This document shows positions 1 to 10,600 of a stretch of 64,000 bases of DNA, in pieces (position 1 is the stretch's first letter; every line of letters starts with the position of its first letter). This stretch comes from Ovis canadensis (Eukaryota; Chordata; Mammalia; Artiodactyla; Bovidae): positions 209,001,501 to 209,065,500 of the forward strand of contig NC_091246.1 in the NCBI RefSeq assembly GCF_042477335.2, in the 5' to 3' direction. Position numbers and translations under genes: made by a program. Under the pieces are notes generated by a model that saw only the letters and a list, made by a program, of their open reading frames with translations, did no database searches and had not been told where the DNA came from.

Positions 1-310
1 ATCTCCCAAATTGTTCATCATAAATTTCTTCATTTTTGGCAAGTACCTTTTGCCTATAAAGAGAAGATTTATAGGGGTAAAGGGTAGAAAGGGATATAAG
101 ACATCTGGGAGGCAGAGAAATGTGGTTTTGTTCCTTCACTGGTTGGGAGTGGTCTCTTTCAATATTTGCAATGATTTTGAATTTAGGGAGACATGAAATT
201 TGGATTACCAAATTCCCATATGAAGAATTTATGACAAAATTAACACGGTGAACAATTTCCCTCTGTTAAAGTATTGATCAAAAGTTACTTCAATGATTTA
301 AGATGCATCT
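1..310. other. Unassigned AT-rich sequence
   Basis: No convincing exon, repeat or RNA gene seen. The small open frame at 11-196 has no recognisable protein features. Confidence 0.5.
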
Positions 311-395
311 TCAAGTAACAGTATAATTTCTGACCTGAGGTTGATTTTCATAAGAACCAAATGCAGCCGCATCTGCATAGGTAAACCATTGACAC
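311..395 (-). CDS. Candidate FLACC1 terminal coding exon
   Basis: Minus strand: an acceptor (GGGATTTAG) ends at 396 and an open frame enters in phase 2, as exon 14 requires, reading about 27 codons (…TYADAAAFGSYENQPQ…) to TGA at 313-311. Joined to the 14 exons it gives a 446-residue protein, close to the usual length of this family. A competing phase-2 frame is at 735-648. Chance open frames of this size are common, so this is a hypothesis. Confidence 0.28.
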
Positions 396-451
396 CTAAA
401 TCCCATGTAAAAAAAAAAAAAAAAAAAGATACCAACAGAAGACTCTTTAAT

Positions 452-640
452 GGGGCTTCCCTGATAGCTCAGTTGGTAAAGAATCCACCTGCAACGTGGG
501 AGACCTGAGTTCAATCCCTGGGTTGGGAAGATCCCCTGGAGAAAGGAAAGGCTACCCACTCCAGTATTCTAGCCTGGAGAATTCCATGGACGGTGCAGTC
601 CATGGGGTCACGAGTCAGACACGACTGAAGAACTTTACTA
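452..640 (+). repeat. Bov-tA SINE
   Basis: Starts GGGGCTTCCCTGATAGCTCA with the degenerate tRNA-Glu-like head, then the ruminant body (GGAAGATCCCCTGGAGAA) and the RTE-like tail ending near GACACGACTGAAG. A poly(A) run at 409-427 lies just upstream. Confidence 0.9.
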
Positions 641-868
641 GTCTTCATTAAATAGAGTAGGGAGGCCAGAAGGGGAAGCTCTCATGCCCTGAGATGGTAG
701 CAGAGCCCCAAAGGAAGAAAGACTCCTCCTGTTTCCTAGGAAGAACTCAGGCAAAGAAAAGTCATGGACTCTGTTTACTATAGCCCTCCCCTATTACTTT
801 TTCCCCTCTATAAAAGCATTCTTCTTCCCTTGCTATGTGGGACCTTGCACATGGCTTGCCATATTTCA

Positions 869-1360
869 GTTCAGTTCAGTTCAGTTGCTCATTCATATCT
901 GACTCTTTGTGACCCCATGGACTGCACCACGCCAGGCTTCCCTGTCCATCACCAACTCCCAGAGCTTACTCAAACTCATGTCCATTGAGTCCGTGATGCC
1001 ATCCAACCATCTCATCCTCTGTCATCCCCTCCTCCTCCCACCTTCAATCTTTCCCAGCACTGGGGCCTTTTCCAATGAGTCAGTTCTTCTCATCAGGTGG
1101 CCAAAGTATTGGAGTTTCAGTGTCAGCATCAGTCCTTCCAATGAATATTCAGGACTGATTTCCTTTAGGATTAACTGACTGGTTGGATCTCCTTGCAGTC
1201 CAAGGGCATTTCAAGAGTCTTCTCCAACACCACAGTTCAAAAGCATCAACTCTTCAGCTCTCAGCTTTCTCTATAGTCCACCTCTCACATCCATATATGA
1301 CTACTGGAAAAACCATAGCTTTGACTAGACAGACCTTTGTTGGCAAAATAATGTCTCTGC
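869..1360 (-). mobile_element. BovB LINE, 3' part
   Basis: The minus-strand 3' end of a BovB, with the TTCAG tandem tail at 869-886. Coding remnants of the C-terminal reverse-transcriptase region lie antisense. The same element resumes at 2650; the gap is the ACBD6 retrocopy. Confidence 0.9.
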
Positions 1361-2649
1361 CTCTTTTTCCCCCCAGTTCCTCACAACTGATTTTATTAGC
1401 CAACATATACCAAAGATGGGCGGCAAAAGACGTGTCATTTTTGCAGTTTTCTTTCACCACTGGAGCCCTGTGCTGTTGTCGACCGTAGTTTTCCAGTCTT
1501 TTGATTAAGCCTTGCCTGTCGTGTGCTGCTGTAACATCAAAGTAACTGCTTTGCACCCTGTCACCTCCTCTGGCAGGCAGCCGTCCTGGTCTTGGAGCGT
1601 GGGGTCAGCCCCGGATTGGAGCAGCAGCTCCATAATGTCCAAAAACTCACAGGCAGCAGCATAATGTAGAGCTGTTTGACCTTCATTGTACTGACAGTTA
1701 ATATCAACTCTATATTGTAGCAAGACTGTGACTAGTTCCTTATGTCCTCGATCACAGGCCCAGTGGAGTAGAGTTCTGCCCTCTTCATCTTTCATATTCA
1801 CATCCATTTTTTTTGTTTTGAAGACTGGTTATACGGTCGATGTTGTTTTCCCTGCAGTAATCAAATATGTCTTTATCTTCTTCCCTGATGATTTCTTCGT
1901 GATACAGAGAACTAACAACTGGCCCACCAAAACCCGTTTTTGCTTCTTTTCCTTTCTTCTCTGGTGACTGAGGATTCCAACTTGGATCTAATTTTTTAAC
2001 TACAGCAATATGTTCCTGCATTGCTGGGCTGGGGCTTGAATCACCAAGTGCTTTCCATGCTTCCCATTTTTGCTTTCCTTTAAAGTCAAAGAAGCTTGGT
2101 TTAGGTGTATTGCAATTTCCAGCTCTGACCTGCTTGTACCTGGCATACAGATACAAGAGCTGCTCCCTGCTAGCCACTTGCACCAGGCCTTGGAAGTGCA
2201 CTGCAGCCTTCTCAAACAGCTCTGCCAGGCTCCTGGATGCCTCGATCTCCCAGCTCTGGAGGGATTCCACATTCCCAGAGTCGTCCCCCGAGCTCAGCTT
2301 TCCGCCACTGTCGCCCGTGGTGGCCCCCAAGGGCAGGAATGACAAGGCCATGAATCTGCTTGTCATCTTCGGACAGGGTGTGACGCCGGCGTGGGGGCCT
2401 GGCCCATCAGCCCCGAGCTCAAGTTGCACCCAAGCTCACCTAACCCTCGCTTAACTCAGCCTCGCTCCCTCTATTCCCCTGGTCTCCCTGGGCGTGCAGG
2501 GAGGGCCCCGCCACCCTCTGCTGCTCTCCCCTGCTGCGCTGCCCGGTCTCTTCCGGCTTCCCCAGGCTAACAGGGAGCTTGGGCTAGCCCAGATCGCTCC
2601 CGTGGTGCCGGGGTCGGAGCAGCACAGCCAGGGGGCCTGGAAGAAGGCT
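1361..2649 (-). pseudogene. ACBD6: ACBD6 processed retropseudogene
   Basis: Intronless copy of acyl-CoA-binding domain protein 6 mRNA. The ATG is at 2351-2349 and the stop TAA at 1507-1505. The N-terminal half has the acyl-CoA-binding domain (YLYARYKQ, KWEAWKALGDSS); the C-terminal half has two ankyrin repeats (GRTLLHWACDRGHKELV, GQTALHYAAACEFLDIMELL). A frameshift in an A-run near 1808 breaks the frame between the halves. The 3' UTR carries AATAAA (1397-1392) about 20 nt before the junction, and GC-rich 5' UTR sequence extends to about 2640. It interrupts a BovB, with TGTCTCTGC at both edges (1352-1360, 2650-2658) as a probable target-site duplication. Absence of introns, polyadenylation signal and duplication all fit L1-mediated retroposition. 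Confidence 0.93.
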
Positions 2650-4390
2650 TGTCTCTGCTTTTTAATATGCTGTCTAGGTTGGTCATAGCTTTTCTTCCAA
2701 GGAACAAGCGTCTTGTAATTTCAGGGCTGCTGTTGCCAACCACAGTGATTTTGAAGCCCCCCAAAATAAAGTCTCTCACTGTTTCCATTGTTTCCCCATC
2801 TATTTGCCATGAAGTGATGGGACCAGATGCCATGATCTTAGTTTTCTGAATGTTGAGTTTTAAGCCAGCTTTCTCACTCTCCTCTTTCACTTTCATCAAG
2901 AAGCTCTTTAGTTCTTCACTTTCTGCCATAAGGGTGGTATCATCTGTGTATCTCAGGTTATTGATATTCCTCCCAATAATCTTGATTCCAGATTGTGTTT
3001 CATCCAGCCTAGCATTTCACATGATGTACTCTGCATAGATGTTAAATAAGCAGGGTGACAATATACAGCCTTGACATATTCCTTTCCCAATTTGTAACCA
3101 GTCTGCTGTTCCATGTCTGGTTCTAACTGTTGCTTCTTGACCTGCATACAGATTTCTCAGTAGGCAGGTCAGGTGGTCTGGTATTCCCATCTCTTGAAGA
3201 ATTTCCCACAGTTTCTTGGGATCCACACAGTCAAAGGCTTTTGTATAGTCAATAAAGCAGAAGTAGAGCTTTTTCTGGGCTCTTGCTTTTTCAGTGATTC
3301 AATGGATGTTGGCAATTTGATCTCCGGTTCCTCTGTCTTTTCTAAACCCATCTTGAACATCTGGAAGTTCATAGTTCATGCACTGTTGAAGCCTGGCTTG
3401 GAAAATTTTTAGCCTTACTTTGCTAGCCTGTGAGATGCATGCAATTGTGTGGTAGTTTGAACGTTGCTTGGCATTTCCTTTCTTTGGAATTGGAATCAAA
3501 ATTGACCTTTTCCAGTCTTGTGGCCATGGCTGCTTTCCAAATTTGCTGGCATATTGAGTGCAGCACTTTCACAGCATCTTTTAGGATTTGAAATAGCTCC
3601 ACTGGAATTCCATCACCTCCACTAGCTTTGTTCATAGTGATGCTTCCTGAGGTCCATTTGACTTCACATTCCAGGATGTCTGGCTCTAGGTGAGTGATCA
3701 CACCATCGTGGTTATCTGGGTCATAAAGATCTTTTTTGTATAGTTCTTCTGTATATTCTTGCCACCTCTTTTTAATATCTTCTGTGCCCATCTTTGCTTG
3801 AAATGTTCCTTTGGTGTCTCTAATTTTGTTAAAGGGATCTCTAGTCTTTCCCATTCTGTTGTTTTCCTCTATTTCTTTGCATTGATCACTGAGGAAGGCT
3901 TTCTTATCTCTCCTTGCTATTCTTTGGAACTCTGCATTCAGATGTTTATATCTTTCCTTTTCTCCTTTGCCTTTCACTTCTCTTCTTTTCTCAACTATTT
4001 GTAAGGTCTCTTCAGACAAACATTTTGCCTTTTTGCATTTCTTTTTCTTGGGGATGGTCTTGATTACTGCCTCCTGTACAATATCATAAATCTCTGTCCA
4101 TAGTTCTTCAGGCACTCTATCAGATCCAATCCCTAGAATCTATTTCTCACTTCCACTGGATAATCGTAAGGGATTTGATTTAGGTCATACCTGAATGGTC
4201 TAGTGGTTTTCCCTATTTTCTTCAATATAAGTCTGAATTAGGCAAAAAGGAATTCATGATCTGAGCCACAGTTGGCTCCTGGTCTTGTTTTTGCTGACTA
4301 TATAGAGCTTCTCCATCTTTGGCTACAAAGAATATAATCAGTCTGATCTTGGTATTGACCATCTGGTGATATCCATGTGTAGACTGTGTT
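2650..4390 (-). mobile_element. BovB LINE, RT-domain part
   Basis: Continuation of the BovB at 869-1360. The antisense frames show RT fragments ([38 protein letters not shown]) with stops and frameshifts. Truncated at its 5' end near 4390. Confidence 0.9.
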
Positions 4391-4404
4391 TGTAGACCCC
4401 AAAT

Positions 4405-7145
4405 TGAAATTCACTGGTGATTCCAAATAAACCTATCATTGCTGGAGAATAACTGGCAGTCTATTTCTTTTATGTCAACATTTGGTGGCCAATACAGGGA
4501 CCAAAGATGATCCTCAGTGGCTCTGGGACTGGTGAGCAAACAGGTGTGGTGCTCACAATTGAGCCCACTGAGCTCACTGTTTTTCTCAATGACCCTGGAG
4601 TTTGAAGGTATATCTTTCTCCTGGATCTGAACCCATGCCCTCTTTGCACTTGACGCTCTCTGACTTTATTCAGAATCTACTTTAAGGTTTTGTGTTTCTG
4701 GTTAAGGCCTTGTTCTATTTGTGAGTACTCATTTGGCACTTTGGTCTGATTTTGTGATTAGACTGTTTCAACTAAAGCTGGCTGAGAAGCTGTCAACCCA
4801 TTCCTTTGGGAACAGGAGCTATTTCACTGAAGCTGAAGCTGTTGGCCCTGTCCTTTGGAACATGGGCTGGTTCCTGGAAACTGGCTGAAAACCCTCTGGA
4901 CTGGCTACTTTGGGATCAAGCTGTTTCATTAGAACTGGCTGGTATTAGCTGGTAGGCTGAGCTGAAAGCTGTTTGGTTTGAGCTGTTCAAGCTGTCAGTT
5001 ATTTGAAAATTATTCTTTTATTCCATAGAGAAACCTCTGAGAAAGGGGACCCCTGTTACCTAGATATTTTGAAATCCCAATCCCAGGGATTCCAACAAGT
5101 TTTATGTTTAGAAACTATAGTCCTCAAAACAAAACAAAAAACGGTGGTCCTTCTTCATGTGCATTTCTAGATAAATGGACTAGTCCAAGTCAAAGGCAGA
5201 TTAGGGTCTCAATGGCCCTTATGGGGAGCTTTTGAAATCTCCAAACTTAATTTTCTTAAAACCAAATCAGACCACAATAGTTCAAAAATTTCCAGAACTG
5301 TGTGGAATGCTTATTTTGAGCCTGGTAAATGTCATGAGTCTAAAATTTCCTCTCTGCAAAAATAAGATTTTTAACGTTAACTGAGGAAAATAAAGAAAGA
5401 TAAAATGGCTGCTGAAGCTTCTGGCTCATCTTCTTTGGCCTATTTGTCTCAGGCTCCATCTCTGTTTCCGTCTTGAGTCTCTTCTTTGGTTCTTCGTGAC
5501 CAGACTCTGCCTCTGGCACCATCTCCCTCCTTCCCGTCTATGCTGCTTACACATCTTTATATCCTTTGTTCCCCTATAGTAATTCCTTTACTGAACTTTC
5601 CCTTCTTTCTGGAATTCTCCCCACTCCTTCTCCCTCTGAACTTGTCAGAACCTGTCCCTTTAAAATTAAGTAGTCTGAGAATCCAAATCCTTAATTTCTC
5701 ATACTCCTTGGATTAAAGCTGAACTGTGAGCCATAAAGATTCGGAGTAACTAAAGAGCCTCACAGATTTGCTTAGGAGTTTACTATAGTCATTCAAACTT
5801 ACTGACCTGGTTTCTCTAACTTATATAGTTTATATATATGCTTGTTGGTGAAAGCCAGTCCCAGTATTGGATGAAACCTGCTAATTAAGAAAATCCTAAC
5901 AGATCTCAGAAATTACAACCAGGAGACCTACTAACTTATATGGCTTGAGCAAATGCTAGGTGACTTCACCCCATGATTCCTAGGGCTTTTCCAAAGTTTG
6001 TTGATTAGAAGAAAATTCAGGCTTGCACATAAAAATGTAACAAACCTATTCATGACAAATTATAATTGACTTCAGATTGTTTTTAAAGAAAATTCTGGTC
6101 CTCCTAAAGAGTTTGATTCTACCCAGGAAGCTTTTAACTCTACTTATTAATGGGTTGAACTGAAATCTTTCCCTGCTAAAAGGACCCGATAGAATGGTAA
6201 ATTTACATCCACTTCAGATTTAGTTCATCTGGCAAACCAGCTCTCTGCCACGCATGGATGAGTCACCCATAAATAAGACCACCAAAATTCTTATCTTCAG
6301 TTTCACAAATTAAATTTCCTAACCCAGACCAGAATCCTCTTAGTTTCTCCTGTTGTTGCAAAGAGCCAGAACATTGGAAAAGAGATTTTACAGAGTCTAG
6401 CACTTCAGGTTGCTTCAAGCCCTCTTAACCAGCCTTTCCAACATCCTTTCAGTTCTCAGTGATAGGGCTCCAAGGAACTCCAGGGGCTCTTCCCAATCCT
6501 CCCTCCCAGTTGGTTTGAAGAAATTTTCCCCAAGTTGGGGATGAATCTCTTTCAGTCCTAAAGGACATCAGAGCCACATTCTCAGTGCTCAGCCCCATCA
6601 CAATAAAGCAGCCCCTGCCTCAGAGTTCTAAAACACTTCAAAGAGTGGGGATCTCTAATGAGCCACAAGAGGGGCCTGTCTCTGCACTTACTTTCTTTTG
6701 TTTAGGTCCTTTGAGACACACGTCCCTTTCTCCTTAGTTCCCTCATCTCTCCCCATTTATTAAGCTGAGACTTCTTAGAGAAGTTTCTTGCTGGAATTTC
6801 TTTCTCCTCCTATAAAATAATTCTAGAATTTGACTACAATCATCAAAACAGCCAATTAGGTGAATTAAAAGACCCTGTGACATCTTTTGTTTGCTCCATC
6901 TGTCGTGGACCTAAAACTTATTCTGGAAACACTGATCATCCCTCCTGAATCAACTACTATCTTCCTTATGGGCAAAATCTCCAACTGATATTGGCAAAAT
7001 TCACAGTGCACTTGCCATCAAGATATTCAAATAGATCCCTCAGAACCTCTTCCTAGCATTTATTAACACCCCATAATAAAGAAGGCCTTCAAGGCATAAA
7101 AGCCCTTAATAGAAAATCACAAGACTCAAGGTCATGGATTTAAAA
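4405..7145 (+). mobile_element. Decayed class I endogenous retrovirus (partial LTR, leader, gag, pro, start of pol)
   Basis: A short LTR end with AATAAA (about 4426) stops in ..GTCAACA at about 4479 and is followed by a TTTGGTGGCC primer-binding-site-like sequence. The leader leads into gag-like sequence with many stops. Near 6350-6400 is a degenerate nucleocapsid zinc knuckle with part of the Cys/His pattern lost. Protease-like sequence follows at about 6530-6620, where the active-site Asp-Thr-Gly triad is not intact, and then the N-terminal start of reverse transcriptase to about 7145. No frame is open for more than about 80 codons, most of pol and env are missing, and no 3' LTR is visible. 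Not functional. Confidence 0.75.
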
Positions 7146-7389
7146 ATAATCCTCAGTCATAAAACTGAATAAACCCAGAGAGTCTCAGATAAACCTCATA
7201 TGTTGTTTTGCATTAAAAACTAACATAGGAAAGGGAGAGGAGTCTCCCAACATCACTTTAAAAGTGCTGACCTCAGAAGGTACCTTCTGTGGCCAGCGAA
7301 TATCCCCCTCCTGACAGTGCCTGTACCTTGACTTCATGAGGGAACACCTAGGGTCATTTCCACCCATTCCTCACCCATCACCACACAAC

Positions 7390-7485
7390 ATGTGGAATCA
7401 TAGTCCCCTGATCAAGGATTGGCCCCAGGCCCCCTGCAGCGGAAGCATAGAGTTGTGACCAGCGGGCTGCCAGGGAATTCCTATT
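7390..7485 (-). repeat. CHR-type tRNA SINE fragment
   Basis: GATCAAGGATTGGCCCCAGG ... GGGCTGCCAGGGAATTCC matches the head region of cetartiodactyl CHR SINEs in minus orientation. The stretch 7146-7389 shows nothing recognisable. Confidence 0.65.
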
Positions 7486-7539
7486 GTCACTTTCTGAAGA
7501 TAATTCAGCCACGTCTTTTTTGAGCAGCCTCATTCATAC

Positions 7540-7649
7540 CTTAGATGAATGTTTTCTTCTGTCAGGTGGTGTATGGTGTACTTAAGCTTGTCTTCAGCTT
7601 CAGTAAGCTTGATCTGGAGTGTTTTCTCCAGAGTTGCTACCGCAGCTTT
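7540..7649 (-). CDS. FLACC1: FLACC1 coding exon 14
   Basis: 110 nt, entry phase 0, acceptor CTGTCTTTCAG. Encodes [20 protein letters not shown], then [17 protein letters not shown] usable donor (AG|GTATGA) follows at 7539, exit phase 2; without splicing the frame ends at TGA 7532-7530 after three more codons. A minus-strand AATAAA exists at 7064-7059, so an unspliced terminal version is possible. Confidence 0.82.
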
Positions 7650-10600
7650 CTGAAAGACAGGTACATGTTAATAGCCATCTTTCCTAAATTAGAGTCACCC
7701 AGGGCAGAGCTACATGGCAGAGGGTTCCTCCCTCCAGCTCCCACCCCCACTCCAGCCAAGATTCACCTCTCTCTGGAGTTCCATCTGGGTTTGGTAGAGG
7801 GTTGTGTTAAGTGATTCTAGGATAAGAGCTTGAGCATACAACTCTTCCTCTATGACCTGGGTAAGAAGAAGAAATTGTTTCAGGACATTGCACTGATGTC
7901 TACCCATTCATCCTCTTGTTCAGGACATTTGGATTACAATGTGAAAGCATCAACTTTAGCCACTCCTTCTCCTGCTCTGTTACTATGCCCTGTTCATTCT
8001 ACCCCTCTATGTCTCACTAGTCTATACCCCTCTCAACAGCCTCACTGGTACGGCCCCAGAGCCAGCCCTCACCAGAGCTCACATGGGTTGTCAAAATAGC
8101 TACCAATTATCCATTCATTAAACAAGTGTTTACTAAATATCTAGTATGAATTGCAACTACATGACTGTCCAGAAAATGCAAAACTATAGAGACAGTAAAA
8201 AGACCAGTGGTGGCCAGGAGTTAGGAAGGGAAGCAAGGAATGAGTGGGGGGGGGGGACTTTTAGGGCAGAGACACCATCCTGTATGATGCTGCAGTGGAG
8301 GCTGCGTGGCATGATGCACGTGACGAAGCCTATAGGATGCAAACAGGCATGCCCGCCCCCGTATACCAGCTGCTGTATTGTGCTATGTGCTTCTGAAGGT
8401 AATGTACTGTTAGATTAAAAATGTTTTATTTTTTGTGTTTGCTTGTTTTTTATGTACATAGTATTTGTATGAGAGGTATTACAAACCTATTAGATTACAG
8501 TACTATATAGTCGATTGTGTTAGTTGGGTACTTAAGCTAACTTTGTTGGACTTTTGAATACACTCTCAGAATGGAACTTATTCATACGTAGGGACTTACT
8601 GTACAACACAAAGAAGGAATGCTAAGGTAAATTGGATTTTAGTTAATAATAATGTATTGATATGGATTCATCAGGGGGCTTCCCAGTGGCTCAGTTGTAA
8701 AGAATCTGCCTGCCAATGCAGGAGACGTGGGTTCTATCCCTGGGTCAGGAAGATCCCCTGGAAAAGGAATGACAAGCCACTCCAGTATTCTTGCCTTGGA
8801 AATTCCATGGACAGGGGAGCCTGGTGGGCTAGTCCATGGGGTCCCAAAAGAGTCAGACATGACTGAGAATGCATGCACCATCACTTTTACTGCAATGGCA
8901 TTGGGCAAAGCACTGTACCAGGTCATTTGGCATTCTTTCATTGAAGCATTTATTTAAAAATGAATAAAATTAATTTATTTATTCATTTAAAAATTTGCAG
9001 TTCACTGGATGTCTGTGATATGGCAGGCACCATTCTAGGAACTGAGGATTAGTGGCAAGGAAAGCAGTAGACAAAAATCCCTCCCTTCACTGAGTTTATC
9101 AGGTTGAATGGTTATAAGTCAGTGTAGAAAAATAAAGTGTCAGGCAGGTTGTTGAGCCTTTAAGTAGAGCAGCCTCTGAGAAGTTGGCATTTGGAGAAAG
9201 ACTGGGAGAAAGTAGGAAAGTGAGCTGTGTGGATATCTGGTAAAGAGCTTTCCAAGAAGGGAAAAGATCGAGTGCAAAGACCCTGAGGTGGGAGAAGTCT
9301 GGCCTGTTAAGAAACAGTAAGCAGTCCAGCGCCACTGGAGCTACACAATGGCGAGAAGGAGCAGAGGGAGACGAGGCAAGGAGAAGGAACCACCAGCAGG
9401 CAGAACAGTCCCTAAACCAAAACAGGACTGGGGAAATTCACGTTTCCACCATGCACGTGTGTTAGTCACTTCCGTCGTGTCCAACTCTTTTCGACCCCAT
9501 ACACTGTAGCCTGCCACACTCTAGCCAGAATACAAAAACCCTGTTAAAACACAGAGATTACTCAGCATTGGGGAAAAACTAGCCCTAGATCAAGACTGCT
9601 TTAATTTTGCCTAAGAAAGCTTAAAATCAAGGCTTGAAAAATCAAACTGTTGCCAAGTAACTTCTTTTTTTTTTTTTTTAAAAAGGGTTTGTGTGTGTGT
9701 ATGTTTTTTTTTTTAAGTTTTTATTATTTATTTGGCTGTGCTGGGTCTTTGTTGCTGCAAGGAGGCTGTCTCTGGTTGCAGTGAGTGGGGGCTACTCTCT
9801 ACTTGCTGTGTGTGGACTTCCCATTGCGGTGGCTTCTCTTGTTTTGGAGCACAGGTTCTGGGGCTCATGGGCTTCCATAGTTGTGACATGTGGCCTCAGT
9901 AGTTGTTGGCTCCTGAGCTCTAGGGCACAAACTCAGCAGTTGTGGTACATGGGCTTAGTTGTCCCCTGGCATGTGGGATCTTCCTGGGTAAGGGATTGAA
10001 CTCCTGTCTTCTGCATTGGCAGACAGATTCTTTACTACTGAGCCACCAGGGAAGCCCATTTCCAAGTAACTTAACTGAATCTCAGAAAGGTTAATGGTAT
10101 TTAAAGAAGTACAACAATATTCAGCACCTAGTAAGGTAAAGGTCACAATGGCTGGCATCCAATAAAAAAATTACCAGACATGCAAATAAGCAAGAAAATA
10201 TGACCATACATGAGGAACAACATAAATTAATTGAAATAGACCCAGAAATGACACAGTGATAGAATTAGTAGTCAAGCTCATTAAAGCCATTCTTACAACA
10301 CACTGAGTCTACCTCATACCAAAGTCCACCGTTTACCTTGTAGGACATTATGACTGTTTGCCCAACAAAGCTGAAGTCCTGCCTGGGCTCTACGATGTCA
10401 TGCCATGCTTTCAGAATGGCAAATCTTTCCCCAAATGGGTCCATTCTGAATTCAAATTAAATTCACAGTGGAAGAAGAACCACAAGGCAGTTTGTAGGTT
10501 TGAACAATTTCCATTCTGATATCTCCTTTATGGAAGTGCTATAATTTGTTCCAGAAAAAAAGTTCCTAGAGAGGCTGTAGGGGTGAGGTAAATACACTCA

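Noticed and set aside
452-530. tRNA-like heads of Bov-tA and CHR SINEs as tRNA genes
   Set aside because: Degenerate cloverleafs fused to SINE bodies; not functional tRNA genes.
648-735. Phase-2 open frame with acceptor, competing as FLACC1 last exon
   Set aside because: Partly overlaps SINE-flanking sequence and its peptide is aromatic and proline-rich, unlike the helical protein; kept only as an alternative to 311-395.
869-886. TTCAG / GAACT tandem repeats as microsatellites or array
   Set aside because: They are the normal BovB 3' tails, seen at each BovB end.
2070-2454. Plus-strand frames of 90-114 codons opposite the ACBD6 copy
   Set aside because: Antisense shadow of the retrocopy; no splice or domain support.
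5340-5522. Minus-strand 60-codon charged frame
   Set aside because: Antisense to the ERV leader/gag region, low complexity; no acceptor matching FLACC1 phase 2.
8727-8957. Open frames with [14 protein letters not shown]- or [16 protein letters not shown]-type peptides, recurring throughout
   Set aside because: They are translations of Bov-tA/BOV-A2 SINEs in various frames, not genes.
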